64,000 nucleotides of DNA. It comes from an uncultured Endomicrobiia bacterium. GTDB lineage: Bacteria > Elusimicrobiota > Endomicrobiia > Endomicrobiales > Endomicrobiaceae. The position numbers were made by a program, and so were the translations under genes. Of this stretch, positions 16,661-26,144 are shown in pieces; the stretch's first letter is position 1, and every line of letters begins with the position of its first letter. Location: NCBI GenBank assembly GCA_938040055.1, contig CALHWY010000012.1:186001-250000 (forward strand). Direction: 5' to 3'. The notes under the pieces are model-generated. The model saw nothing but the letters and a program-made list of their open reading frames with translations, made no database searches and had not been told where the DNA came from.

Positions 16661-18226
16661 ATGAAAGAAAACAAAGAACAAAAACAGCTTGCTAAAAATG
16701 CCGGCAAAACGGCTTCGGGAACCGTTTTTTCAAGGATTCTCGGCTATTTAAGAGATATGCTTGTGGCAAATCTTTTCGGCGCCGGGATGTTCGCGGACGC
16801 TTTTTACGCGGCTTTCCGCATACCCAATCTTTTCAGAAGGCTTTTGGGGGAAGGTTCTTTTTCGGCGGCTTTTATACCCGTGTTCAGCCAATATCTCCAC
16901 ACGAAAGAAAAAAGCGAAACGCAGAAGTTTTTAAACGCAGTCTTTACCGCTTTATCGCTTATACTGGCCGCGGTTTGCGTTTTGGGAATGTTTTTTGCCC
17001 CGGCGCTGGTAAAAATAATCGCATGGGGATTTACGGATGATCCGGAAAAATTGCGTCTTACCGTAGAGCTTACAAGATTAATGTTTCCTTTTATAGTTTT
17101 TATCTGCCTGGCGGCTTTTCTTCTTGCTGCGCTTAATACTTTGCAATGCTTTTTTCTTCCGGCTTTGGCGCCTTCGGCATTAAGTTTTTCGGAAATAGTT
17201 TATATGCTGGCTTTGGCTCCCGTGCTTATCGCGGGAAACCAGATAAAAGGGCTTGCCTTAAGCGTTATAGCGGGCGGCGCGCTGCATTTTATCATACAGT
17301 ATCCCGAATTTAAAAATCTCGGCTGGCATCTTAAATTCAGCCTCGATCTTAAACATCCGGGAATAAAGAAAATAGTTTTTTTAATGATACCTTCTCTCAT
17401 AGGGCTTTCGGCGGAGCAGATAAACAGTTTTGTCGACACCGTATGCGCTTCTTTTCTGGCGGGCGGCTCCATAACGGCTCTTTATTATTCAAACAGGGTC
17501 ATGCAGCTGCCTCTTGCGATTTTCGGGCTTGCTTTTGCCAGCGCGTCTCTTCCGGCAATGTCGAAAGCTTATGCGCATAAAGATATGGATACGCTTAAAG
17601 ATTCCCTTAACTATTCAATACGCTCAACGGTTTTCATACTTCTTCCCGCGGCCGCAGGACTTATGGCGATAGGTCTGCCGATAGTCAGACTGTTGTTTGA
17701 AAGGGGAAAATTCGATTTTGCGGCCTCTCTTATGACAAACCGGGCTTTGTTTTATTATTCGCTGGGACTTCCTGCATATGCCATGGCTAAAATATTCGCC
17801 AATGCTTTCTATGCTTTTCAGGATACAAAGACGCCTGTCATAACCGCCGTTTGGGCAATGCTGCTGCATGTAGTTTTATGCGTGCTGCTTATGTATCCCC
17901 TTGGCGTCGGAGGTCTTGCTTTGGCGACGGCTTTGGCCTCGTATTTTAACGTTTTTTTGCTTATACTTTATCTGAAAAAACGCATAGGCGGGCTCGGTCT
18001 GAAAAAAATAGCGTTTTCCGGCGCAAAATCAACCGCGGCGGCGGCCGCCGCCGGAATATCGGCATGGTATGTCTGCGGAATTTCGGAAAATGTTTTCATA
18101 TCGGTTCCCGCGGCCATAGCGGCCGGAGTGTTTGCTTTTTTTGCCGTTTCCAAATTGTCGGGCTCCCAAGAGCTTGATTCCGTATTAAAAATATTCAAAG
18201 AAAAAAAGCGGAAAATACAATCTTAA
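16661..18226 (+). CDS. murJ: Lipid II flippase MurJ
   Basis: A 521-residue integral inner-membrane protein of the MOP/MVF superfamily with about 14 hydrophobic helices. It flips lipid II to the periplasmic face for peptidoglycan assembly. The start is typical (SGTVFSRILGYLRDMLVANLFGAG), as are AFYAAFRIPNLFRRLLGEGSFSAAFIPVF and RVMQLPLAIFGLAFASASLP. The C terminus is basic (KEKKRKIQS). It is followed after ten bases by a DUF4230 gene with its own RBS, probably in the same transcript. Confidence 0.95.
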   Translation: MKENKEQKQLAKNAGKTASGTVFSRILGYLRDMLVANLFGAGMFADAFYAAFRIPNLFRRLLGEGSFSAAFIPVFSQYLHTKEKSETQKFLNAVFTALSLILAAVCVLGMFFAPALVKIIAWGFTDDPEKLRLTVELTRLMFPFIVFICLAAFLLAALNTLQCFFLPALAPSALSFSEIVYMLALAPVLIAGNQIKGLALSVIAGGALHFIIQYPEFKNLGWHLKFSLDLKHPGIKKIVFLMIPSLIGLSAEQINSFVDTVCASFLAGGSITALYYSNRVMQLPLAIFGLAFASASLPAMSKAYAHKDMDTLKDSLNYSIRSTVFILLPAAAGLMAIGLPIVRLLFERGKFDFAASLMTNRALFYYSLGLPAYAMAKIFANAFYAFQDTKTPVITAVWAMLLHVVLCVLLMYPLGVGGLALATALASYFNVFLLILYLKKRIGGLGLKKIAFSGAKSTAAAAAAGISAWYVCGISENVFISVPAAIAAGVFAFFAVSKLSGSQELDSVLKIFKEKKRKIQS

Positions 18227-18236
18227 GGAGAAATAA

Positions 18237-18863
18237 ATGTATCTTAAATATTCCGTAATCCTTTTTGTGCTTTTGCTCGCTCTTTTTTCGGGAATTTTTA
18301 TAGGAAGCAGATTTTCTTCAGCAAAAGCTTCCCAAAAAGAAGCTAAAATGGACATAAAAGCCACGGTAAAAGAGATCCTGCCGGCATCGGAGTACGCAAG
18401 CCTTATTTATCATTATACTTCGGTCATAACGCATTCCGAGGCTTCGAAATTTTTTTCCATAGACATACCTCTGACGGAAAAAAAGGCAATATATACAATA
18501 GACGGCACCATAAAAATGGGTTTTAACTGCGAAGACATCCGAATGGAAATATCTTATGACAATATTATTCTGCGCATGCCCAGAATAAAGATTCTTTCGC
18601 ATGAAATTTATCCTGAAACTTTCAGCCTTTTCGACGAAAGGTCAAGTCTGTTTAACAGATATACGCTTAAAGACGCCAATGCCATACAGCTTGCCAATAA
18701 AAGCGCTATGGAGATGAAAGCGAGACAAAACCGGGGGCTGTATGTGCAGGCCAGAAAGTATGCCGAGCAGAGTTTGAGGCTTATGCTGGAAAGTCTTCCC
18801 GGAATAAAAAACAGATATAATGTCGTATTCGAATGGAATGCCGTAAATCCGGAAAAAGGATGA
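18237..18863 (+). CDS. Membrane-anchored DUF4230 protein
   Basis: A 208-residue protein with one N-terminal membrane helix (5-25, followed by SRFSS) and an extracytoplasmic domain matching DUF4230: a repeated beta-strand part (KKAIYTIDGTIKMGFN, NIILRMPRIKILSHEI), then helices (KSAMEMKARQNRGLYVQARKYAEQSLRLML) and a closing NVVFEW strand. The family has no known activity. It begins with AAGGAG after murJ, suggesting envelope-related expression. An ORF of normal family length. Confidence 0.75.
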   Translation: MYLKYSVILFVLLLALFSGIFIGSRFSSAKASQKEAKMDIKATVKEILPASEYASLIYHYTSVITHSEASKFFSIDIPLTEKKAIYTIDGTIKMGFNCEDIRMEISYDNIILRMPRIKILSHEIYPETFSLFDERSSLFNRYTLKDANAIQLANKSAMEMKARQNRGLYVQARKYAEQSLRLMLESLPGIKNRYNVVFEWNAVNPEKG

Positions 18864-19451
18864 TGTTTTTTGCATAAACGGACTGAAAATAACAAGCAAA
18901 AAAATTTTTTATCGTTTGTTCCCGCGGATTTCACCGTTAACCGGCCGCTTATCCGTTAATAAACGATCGCGTCCGGAAAAATATTTGCGTCTGAGAATTT
19001 TTGCGGCGGACGGACGGCTGCGGAAAAAAACGGGATTTCCGACCGTATCCGGCGTCCGCCGGGCAAAGTTGTCATATAAAAAAAGTGCATGCATACGCGC
19101 TAAATTACGGACGGAAGCGCTTTTTTGAAAACGCATTATGATTTTAAGGCATTATGCCGCGGGTCTTATTAAAACAATGCTTTCTTTTGACGGAGAATGC
19201 GCGGCGGGCAAAAAGTTTTTTCCGGATAAAAAAACGCGCGGAAAAACGTTTTGGAATTATTTTCAAATTTTTTAAGCCCGCTTTTTAATTTGCGATAAGT
19301 TTTGCCTGGAAAGAAAAAATAACAGATAAAATGCCGGTTATAATGCGCGTTCTTTCACACCGGATTTATGTGAAAGTTTTTTTCAGCCGCGTATCCGGAC
19401 GGATTGTTTTTGCGCGCAAATCACATAATGCGCCGGGACGGACAGACAGAT
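18864..19451. other. Gene-free stretch with a terminator near its end
   Basis: About 590 bases between the DUF4230 gene and uvrC. It contains GC-rich direct and inverted fragments but no supported frame. A TATAAT at 19339-19344 lies immediately before the hairpin at 19352. The uvrC start at 19452 has no strong RBS. Confidence 0.45.
19352..19383 (+). terminator. Rho-independent terminator upstream of uvrC
   Basis: CTTTCACA at 19352-19359 pairs with TGTGAAAG at 19369-19376 and is followed by seven T residues. It would stop plus-strand transcription 70 bases before uvrC. It may end the long murJ transcript, act as an attenuator, or end a small RNA begun at the TATAAT just upstream. Confidence 0.65.
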
Positions 19452-20741
19452 ATGGTAAAAACAAGAAATGAAAAATTAGCCGAAATACCGAAACTTTCCG
19501 GCGTATATATTATGCGCGACGGGATAGGCGATATAATTTATATCGGCAAGGCCGTAAATCTCAAAAACAGGATTTCTTCTTATTTTCACGCCGACGGCGA
19601 TTCAAAAGCCGCTTCCATAATTACGGCTATGCGCAAGATAGATTACATACTTTGCGCTTCCGAAAGCGAAGCTTTGATAGTTGAAAGGCAGCTTATAAAC
19701 AGGATTAAGCCTTATTTCAACTCAATGTGGAAAGACGACAAATCTTATCCTTATATAAAAATTACAAAAGAGGATTTTCCAAGGCTTCTGATAACAAGAA
19801 AAAAATTAAAAGACGGCGGTTTGTATTTCGGGCCGTATCCCCGGGCTTACTATATAAAAAAACTTGTGCGCTGGCTTTCCAAGCTTTTTAAAATGCGCCC
19901 ATGCAGGCTGGAATTCGGCGCGGACAGTCTTCCTGACGAAAAAAAAGTAAAATCCTGCATTTATTTGCATACAGGCATGTGTCCGGGGCCGTGTTTGGGC
20001 AGGATTTCTCCGTCCCGTTATAAGAGAGCGGCCAGAGAGGCTGAATTTTTTCTCAGCGGCAAGTTTAGAAAACTTGAAAGCCAATGGGAAAGCCGTATGT
20101 ACGAGCTCAGCTCAAAAATGGAATTCGAACAGGCAAAAGAAGCGCGGGACAGGCTTTTCGCCATACGTTCAATGGGCGAAAGGGTTATGATAAAGGAAAT
20201 CACTCTGGAAGATATTGAAAAGTCCGTGGAGCGTTCCGACAGCATAAATGAGCTTAAACAGGCGCTGGGGCTTAAATGCATGCCAGCCGTGATAGAAGGT
20301 TTTGACAATTCAAATATGCAGGGCGCCGCCGCGGTTTCTTCAATGGTCAGGTTTACCAACGGTCTGCCTGACAAGAAGAATTACCGCAGGTTCCGCGTAA
20401 AAACCGTTACGGGCGCGGATGATTTCGCTACGATGAGAGAAGTCGTTTTCCGAAGATACAGCGGACTTATAAGAAAGAATGAAAAAATGCCCGATCTGGT
20501 TTTGATAGACGGCGGAAAAGGGCAGCTTCAAGCCGCTAAAAGCGCTCTCGACGAATTGCAGCTTCAGCTTCCCGTAATTTCGCTGGCGGAAAGGAATGAA
20601 GAAATATATATGCCGCATAAAGACAGGCCGCTTGTCTTAAGCAGACATTCTCCGGCTTTAAGGCTTTTGCAGTCGATAAGGGACGAATCGCACAGATTCG
20701 CGATAAACTATCACAGAAAACTGAGAGAGAAAATAGTATGA
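19452..20741 (+). CDS. uvrC: Excinuclease ABC subunit C, lacking the C-terminal (HhH)2 domain
   Basis: A 429-residue UvrC; the family is usually about 600. It has the GIY-YIG nuclease domain (GVYIMRD...IIYIGKAVNLKNRISSYF), the cysteine-bearing middle (CIYLHTGMCPGPCLG), the UVR motif (MEFEQAKEARDRLFAIR) and the RNase H-like second nuclease (IEGFDNSNMQGAAAV, LVLIDGGKGQLQAA, DESHRFAINYHRKLR). It stops right there, where other UvrC proteins continue into tandem helix-hairpin-helix motifs. The stop overlaps the next ATG as ATGA, which argues against a recent frameshift. It makes the dual incisions of nucleotide excision repair; UvrA and UvrB are not in the window. Start chosen at MVKTRNEKLAEIPKLSG. 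Confidence 0.88.
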   Translation: MVKTRNEKLAEIPKLSGVYIMRDGIGDIIYIGKAVNLKNRISSYFHADGDSKAASIITAMRKIDYILCASESEALIVERQLINRIKPYFNSMWKDDKSYPYIKITKEDFPRLLITRKKLKDGGLYFGPYPRAYYIKKLVRWLSKLFKMRPCRLEFGADSLPDEKKVKSCIYLHTGMCPGPCLGRISPSRYKRAAREAEFFLSGKFRKLESQWESRMYELSSKMEFEQAKEARDRLFAIRSMGERVMIKEITLEDIEKSVERSDSINELKQALGLKCMPAVIEGFDNSNMQGAAAVSSMVRFTNGLPDKKNYRRFRVKTVTGADDFATMREVVFRRYSGLIRKNEKMPDLVLIDGGKGQLQAAKSALDELQLQLPVISLAERNEEIYMPHKDRPLVLSRHSPALRLLQSIRDESHRFAINYHRKLREKIV

Positions 20742-22885
20742 GTTTTACGGCTGTTTTTTATTTTATGTCTTCGGCATTTGCCGCGGCGGCGGCTTTTACC
20801 ACCTTATCCGGCAAATCCAAATCGGAAGTAAACGTAAATTTTGCGCTTTTTTGTCTGTCCGTGACAATATGGCTTTTCTGTTTCGGCAATATGATGATAA
20901 GCAAAAACGCGCAAGCCGCGCTGATGTGGGGCAAAATAGGGTTTATAGGCATAGCTTTTAATCCGGCGCTGCTTTTAAGATTCGTATACGCTTTTACTAA
21001 AAAAATAATAAACAGAGGTTATTTCGCCGTTTTTTACGGACTCTCTTTTACAGCGGTCATTTTGAATTTCGCATACGGAATATTTTTTACTTCCGTGAGC
21101 ATGCGTTTTTACGGATTTTTTCCCCGGGCCGGGATTTTTTACGTGCTCATACCTTTGCAGTTCGTCTTCTTTATCGGACTTTGCTGCAAAAATTTGAAAT
21201 CCTATATAAGAAGGCCCGACCTTACCGCGTACAGACATAAACAAATAAGAAATATTAACAATTCTCTTTTTCTGCTTTATATTCTGTTTACGGATATCAT
21301 TATCGTTTTCACCGATAGCGCTCTTTATCCTTTAGGGGCGTTTGTCATGAGCGTTTTCATATCGGTAATAGTCATATCCTTAAGAAGATATGATATGTCG
21401 GATATAAAAATAATGATAAGCCGCGCTTTTATAATAGCCGGACTGGGAGCCGTCATACTTTCTTCATCTTATTTCGTATGGAAATATACCAATTCCTGGA
21501 TCATATCCTGCGCGCTTACCTTTATTCTGGCGGTTATAGGAACATATATTTACAGGGCCGCAGTCGACAAAGCGGAAGATCTTTTTCTTGCCGAACAGAA
21601 AAAATACCAGAACGCGCTTATTCAGGCCGCAAGCAGCATGGCAAGAGAGCATGATCTTAAAAGGCTGCTCAAACTTATGGCTATAATCGTTATGAGACAG
21701 CTGAAAATCGGCAATTTCGCCGTTTTTCTGGAAAACGGAGAAAAGAAAACCCTTGAATGCCAGTATATACGTCCCGGAATGCCCAAAGAGATGATATTTT
21801 CATATTCTTATATGCATCCTTTCATTATGTTTATAAGGAATAAAAAAAAGCCTTTTGTGGCGGCCGATCTCCCTTTATATATAATCAATTCTTCGGATCT
21901 TCCTTTCCGTCCGGACTTTATCGTTCCTTTTTTCTTTGACAACGGAACCAACGGTTTTATGGTTCTGTCTTCAAAAAAAGACGGAACGGCTTACACAAGG
22001 GATGATATAAGAACTTTTGAAGCTCTTTCCAGACAGACTTCCCTCGCCATAGAAAGCTGCCGTTTTTTTGAGGAGTTCAAACAGACGCAGGAAAGAATTT
22101 TCGCGGCTGAAAAACTGGCTTCGGTAGGCGGACTCGCCGAAGGAGTGGCTCATCAGATAAACAACAGGCTCAATCAGTTTTCAATGATTTCGGGAGAATT
22201 AAAATATGAAATAGAGGATTTTACCAAAGCGAATAAAAATTTCGTGGAAGGCAATGAAAACCTGAAAAAAACCATGGAATATCTTACCGGGCTTTCGGAT
22301 TCGCTGACGCAAAACATCAAACGCACCGACGCCGTCATAAAAGGCATTCTGAATTATTCAAGGGCAGAAAAGCAGGGAACGTTATTTTCGGATTTTTCGC
22401 TTAAAGAGGTTTTCGATCTCGCGATGGAGCTTCTGAAATTAAAGCATAAACTGCATAAAGACTTCAGAATGGATTTCTCTTTTCAGGACGGAAACGATAA
22501 AATATACGGCATCCGTTCGCAGATAACCGAAGCCGTGTATAATGTAATAGACAATGCTTATGAAGCGACAAAAGAGAAATTCGAAGATCTCGACCCGCAG
22601 CGCAAAGAGAGCTATAAACCGCTTATCAAAGTCGGTTTAAAACATACGGAAACAAAGCATATCTGTTGTATAGAAGACAACGGCTGCGGGATAAAAGAAG
22701 AAAATATCAGCAAGATATTCGCGCCTTTTTTTACGACAAAATCATCTTATAAATCCGGAACGGGAATAGGCATGTATATCGTAAAAAGGATGATTGAAGA
22801 AAACCATAAAGGGAAAGTTTTTTTTGAGAGCAGATACGGAAGCGGAACAAAAATAATTTTTGAACTGCCTAAACGACAAGCCTGA
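20738..22885 (+). CDS. Membrane-bound sensor histidine kinase with GAF domain
   Basis: A 715-residue two-component sensor. Residues 1-210 hold seven hydrophobic helices like the 7TM histidine-kinase N-terminal module, and two more follow at about 225-265. A GAF-like region spans about 290-430. The dimerisation helix has VGGLAEGVAHQINNRLNQ with phospho-acceptor near His472. The ATPase domain shows VIDNAYEA (N box), DNGCGI (G1), FTTK and GTGIGMYIVKRM (G2). Its response regulator is not adjacent. It overlaps uvrC by four bases, so both are co-translated. The signal is unknown. Confidence 0.9.
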   Translation: MSFTAVFYFMSSAFAAAAAFTTLSGKSKSEVNVNFALFCLSVTIWLFCFGNMMISKNAQAALMWGKIGFIGIAFNPALLLRFVYAFTKKIINRGYFAVFYGLSFTAVILNFAYGIFFTSVSMRFYGFFPRAGIFYVLIPLQFVFFIGLCCKNLKSYIRRPDLTAYRHKQIRNINNSLFLLYILFTDIIIVFTDSALYPLGAFVMSVFISVIVISLRRYDMSDIKIMISRAFIIAGLGAVILSSSYFVWKYTNSWIISCALTFILAVIGTYIYRAAVDKAEDLFLAEQKKYQNALIQAASSMAREHDLKRLLKLMAIIVMRQLKIGNFAVFLENGEKKTLECQYIRPGMPKEMIFSYSYMHPFIMFIRNKKKPFVAADLPLYIINSSDLPFRPDFIVPFFFDNGTNGFMVLSSKKDGTAYTRDDIRTFEALSRQTSLAIESCRFFEEFKQTQERIFAAEKLASVGGLAEGVAHQINNRLNQFSMISGELKYEIEDFTKANKNFVEGNENLKKTMEYLTGLSDSLTQNIKRTDAVIKGILNYSRAEKQGTLFSDFSLKEVFDLAMELLKLKHKLHKDFRMDFSFQDGNDKIYGIRSQITEAVYNVIDNAYEATKEKFEDLDPQRKESYKPLIKVGLKHTETKHICCIEDNGCGIKEENISKIFAPFFTTKSSYKSGTGIGMYIVKRMIEENHKGKVFFESRYGSGTKIIFELPKRQA

Positions 22886-23372
22886 AATCTTTTTTTTTGT
22901 GAAAATGCAAAAAAACGGGAGAGAGCTTTTAACCCTTTTAACAACCGGAAATTAAATACTTCAAAAGCTTCCGGCGCAGACTTGCGGAGTTCAAGTAAAA
23001 AAAATAAATCATCCGGTTTTAAAGCATCTGAAGCCGGTTTTGTACGGCGGTATAGGCGCCCGAAATGGCGCCCCTTGTCCTGAAGTTGAAAATATGCGGC
23101 GCTTTTTATATTTCGATAAGATATTTACGGTTTTAGAAAAACGCGCCGCGGGCGAAAAATTCATTAAAGAGATATGTCTTTGCGCGCATACAGGCGGGGC
23201 TTTTTACAAGAGACGAAAACGGGGCAAAATTTTCTTTATATTGTAAAATCAGATACCGGCGGTTTAAAACAGAACTATTGTACGGACGGTTAATGCTTGT
23301 TTTTATTGGAAAAAAAATAATGAAGACTAATTTTTTCAATAAAACAAAGAATATGCCGCAAAGGGAAAATCT
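22886..23372. other. Gene-free stretch
   Basis: About 490 bases after the kinase. GGCGCC, CGAAAT, GGCGCC at roughly 23055-23072 forms a small inverted repeat. The frames here lack RBSs and similarity. No terminator with a T-run was found. Confidence 0.4.
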
Positions 23373-23729
23373 ATGACGACTAAAAAAGAAATACCCGAAA
23401 AAATACGCGCGCAATTTAAAAATTATCCTGAGTTTTATGTAAAAGTATGGAAGGCCTGCTTTGAAATACCCGCGGGACGGACAATGACATACGGCGAACT
23501 GGCAAAAAAAGCAGGCTGCCCGAAAGGAGCCAGGGCTGTGGGTATGGCTATGCGCAATAATCCATGGCCGCCTGTAATCCCGTGCCACAGGGTTATAGGA
23601 GCGGACGGAAAGATGCGCGGTTATTCCGCTGAAGGCGGCATAAAACTAAAGGAAAAGATGCTTAAATATGAAAAAGAAACAGGAAGGGATGCCGATAGTA
23701 AAATAATGCGGGCGCAAAGAAAAAAATGA
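23373..23729 (+). CDS. MGMT-family DNA alkyltransferase (catalytic domain only)
   Basis: A 118-residue protein made only of the C-terminal MGMT domain. AVGMAMRNNPWPPVIPCHRVIGADGKMRGYSAEGGIKLKEKML carries the PCHRV active site with its acceptor cysteine, so it could be a suicide methyltransferase for O6-methylguanine; the N-terminal domain of Ogt/Ada is absent, as in many short bacterial forms. The DNA-binding helix (MTYGELAKKAGCPKGARAVG) is intact. RBS AGGGAAAA. It overlaps the next gene by four bases. Confidence 0.88.
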   Translation: MTTKKEIPEKIRAQFKNYPEFYVKVWKACFEIPAGRTMTYGELAKKAGCPKGARAVGMAMRNNPWPPVIPCHRVIGADGKMRGYSAEGGIKLKEKMLKYEKETGRDADSKIMRAQRKK

Positions 23730-24382
23730 ATACTTTAAGATATATTTTTGATATGAAAAGAAGCGCCCGGATGAATATGGCGATAGACGAAATTCTTTTT
23801 GATTGTCTGCTTGACGAGCCTGTTTTGAGAATATATTTCTGGGATAAAGAGTATGCGACCATAGGTTATTTTCAGAAAAACGAATATGACGCGGTAAGAA
23901 GAATCACCGGAGGGCTTATGGTAAAACATAAAAACGATCTCTCATACGGTTTCTGCGCCCCGGCAAGCCGCTGGCCGTATCTTTACAGCCAGAAAGATAC
24001 TTATAAAAATATACATACAGCCGTCAAAGAAGCTTTGTCGCTTATAAATATTGAAAGCGTTTTCGCGCCGGAAAGCGCGTTTAACGAAGAAGAAACTCTT
24101 TGCGTTCGAAGGATTTACGGATATGATCTGATATTTGAAGGAAAAAAAATCGCAGGCTCATGCATGAGAAGAAGGGGGGAGAAAATACTTGTCCAGGGTT
24201 CGGTTCATATTAATCTCAACGGCGCGCAAAAGGAAAAATTTTCTTTTTATTTTGCCCGAAAAATGGCCGGGCTGATGAAATGCGCCGCGGTCAGAAAGCC
24301 CTTGTCCGAAACGGAGCTTGAAAAAGCTTTTGTGACAGCCCGGGAAAAATATTCGAACCGGCAATGGAACAAAAAATTTTGA
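23726..24382 (+). CDS. Lipoate-protein ligase A-like protein
   Basis: A 218-residue member of the biotin/lipoate ligase fold. Landmarks are R-x-YFWDKEYATIGYFQK, the modified signature RRITGGLMVKHKNDLSY (the family core is R-x-TGG-x-x-V-x-H) and the lysine in GKKIAGSCMRRRGEKILVQGSVHIN. It lacks the C-terminal accessory domain, so it may be a transferase or an atypical ligase. The substrate (lipoate, octanoate or another acyl acid) is uncertain. It is translationally coupled to the alkyltransferase and ends in the rlmN promoter. Confidence 0.75.
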   Translation: MNTLRYIFDMKRSARMNMAIDEILFDCLLDEPVLRIYFWDKEYATIGYFQKNEYDAVRRITGGLMVKHKNDLSYGFCAPASRWPYLYSQKDTYKNIHTAVKEALSLINIESVFAPESAFNEEETLCVRRIYGYDLIFEGKKIAGSCMRRRGEKILVQGSVHINLNGAQKEKFSFYFARKMAGLMKCAAVRKPLSETELEKAFVTAREKYSNRQWNKKF

Positions 24383-24388
24383 TATAAT
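24383..24388 (+). promoter_or_regulatory. -10 box of rlmN, leaderless arrangement
   Basis: A perfect TATAAT begins immediately after the preceding stop codon and ends eight bases before the rlmN ATG (24397). No Shine-Dalgarno sequence intervenes, so the transcript probably starts at or next to the AUG. The -35 region is not obvious. Confidence 0.6.
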
Positions 24389-24396
24389 CCTAAGCT

Positions 24397-25428
24397 ATGA
24401 AAAAATATATTTTAGATCTCACTATCACGCAGTTGAAAGCCGCGGCAAATGCAATAGTTAAACAGGATTACAGGATTAACCAGATCGCGGAATGGATTTA
24501 CGCTAAAAAAGCCGCTTCTTTTGACGAATTCAGCAATCTTACTAAAGATATGCGCCGCCGGCTTGACGAAAAATTCGTCCTGCGAAGACTGGAAATAGCA
24601 AAAAAAGAAATATCGGTAATAGACGGCACGGTAAGATACGCTTTCCGGACATATGACAATAAATATTTTTTTGCGGTTTTTCTTCCCGCGAAAGGGAAAA
24701 ACTCGGTTTGCATTTCTTCGCAGGTGGGATGTCCGGTTATGTGCGGATTCTGCTCTTCGGGAAAAGTTAAACTTGCCAGGAATTTGAGCCGGGGAGAAAT
24801 ACTTGAACAGATTCTTCAAATCGAAAATGATACCGGAGAAAAAATTTCCGGAGTATTGTTTATGGGTATGGGGGAGCCTATGCTCAACTTTAACAATGTG
24901 TCTCTTGCTTTAAGCTCCCTTCTTTCGGCCAAAGAGTTTGCCATAGGCAAAAGGCATATAACAGTTTCTAGCGTAGGGATAGTTCCGGCTATTGAAAAAC
25001 TGGCCGATGAGAACTTCGGAGTCAGGCTCGCGCTGTCATTGCATGCCGCAGACGAAAAGCAAAGAAAAATCCTTATACCGAATAATCTGGGTTTTACAAT
25101 AGAAAGCATTCTTAAAGCGGGGAAATATTATCTCAAAAAAACGAAATCCAGGCTTACCGTCGAATATATCCTTGTCAATAATATCAATGATTCGTCCGCC
25201 GACGCGCACAAACTCGCAAGATTGTTAAGGCATAATGAACTCATCAATCCCGGCGTGCAGGTAAATGTGATACCTTATAATCCGGTAGACGGAGTCAAAT
25301 TCAAAGCTCCGGGCCCGGAAACCGTAACAAAATTTCAAAATATTTTAAAATTAAACGGTCTTATTACAAATGTGAGACAGGCAAAAGGAGCGGACATTTC
25401 GGCCGCTTGCGGACAGTTGGGATATTGA
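24397..25428 (+). CDS. rlmN: 23S rRNA (A2503-C2)/tRNA (A37-C2) methyltransferase
   Basis: A 343-residue radical-SAM enzyme that methylates C2 of A2503 in 23S rRNA and A37 of some tRNAs. The cluster motif is CPVMCGFC, preceded by CISSQVG. GVLFMGMGEPMLNFNNV, the HITVSSVGIVP segment and LALSLHAADEKQR follow. The C terminus has GADISAACGQLG with the methyl-carrying cysteine. The length matches the family. It is the last plus-strand gene before a convergent block of minus-strand genes. Confidence 0.95.
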   Translation: MKKYILDLTITQLKAAANAIVKQDYRINQIAEWIYAKKAASFDEFSNLTKDMRRRLDEKFVLRRLEIAKKEISVIDGTVRYAFRTYDNKYFFAVFLPAKGKNSVCISSQVGCPVMCGFCSSGKVKLARNLSRGEILEQILQIENDTGEKISGVLFMGMGEPMLNFNNVSLALSSLLSAKEFAIGKRHITVSSVGIVPAIEKLADENFGVRLALSLHAADEKQRKILIPNNLGFTIESILKAGKYYLKKTKSRLTVEYILVNNINDSSADAHKLARLLRHNELINPGVQVNVIPYNPVDGVKFKAPGPETVTKFQNILKLNGLITNVRQAKGADISAACGQLGY

Positions 25429-26144
25429 TTTTATAGTCTTTATGCTTACTTAAGTGCCAAGGCGCCCGGCTGAAAAAGATGTTCTTATACATCTATAGAT
25501 AACGGGCTGATTAAGACTTGAAGCCGGTATAATATAATAAGGCGGTCGCCAAGCGCCGGATAAAAAACATATAGGAAAAACCGGCAATTACATTACGCGG
25601 AACGTAAAATATGTTTAAAAAAACCGTACGCAAAGACTATCCCTCAAAATGACATTAATCCAAAAACGGCATACAACATATCAAAAACCGGCCGATTAAT
25701 ACAGCAAAAAAGACGTCTGCAAAAGCCGGATTTTGCGGGCGGCAGATCGTACGATGATAATTTTTCAGCGCATTCAAAACGGACATACTGCCCGCAGCCG
25801 GCGGACAATGCCGTCTCTTCTGTGTTTCATAAAATATGTTAAAAAAACCGGCTCTGCCGCCGATCGGATTTATAGATTAAAAGCATATCGCGCGGCATGC
25901 CGGGTTTGTGAGCCCGTAAAACATTTATGCTCTGTTGCCTGTTCCTCAAATAATGCGTATTGTGCGGCAAACGGACAGGCCAAAAAACGCTGAAAACAAC
26001 TGCAAAAAGACGAAATTATCCTATAAAACACAGCAAATACAGAGTTTGAGAAATAACCGTAAACCTCTCCGTTATACAGGAGAAAAGCTTAATTTTTACA
26101 ATTTCATAAACCGTTTCGGAAAATTATATTTTAAGAAATACGGA
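25429..26144. other. Gene-free stretch at the convergence of the two gene blocks
   Basis: 716 bases between rlmN (+) and a lipoprotein gene (-). Small paired segments occur (GCCCGG with CGGGC; GATG with CATC near 25480) but I recognise no known RNA. The frames here have no RBS or similarity. It belongs to the region I infer to be the replication terminus. Confidence 0.4.
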
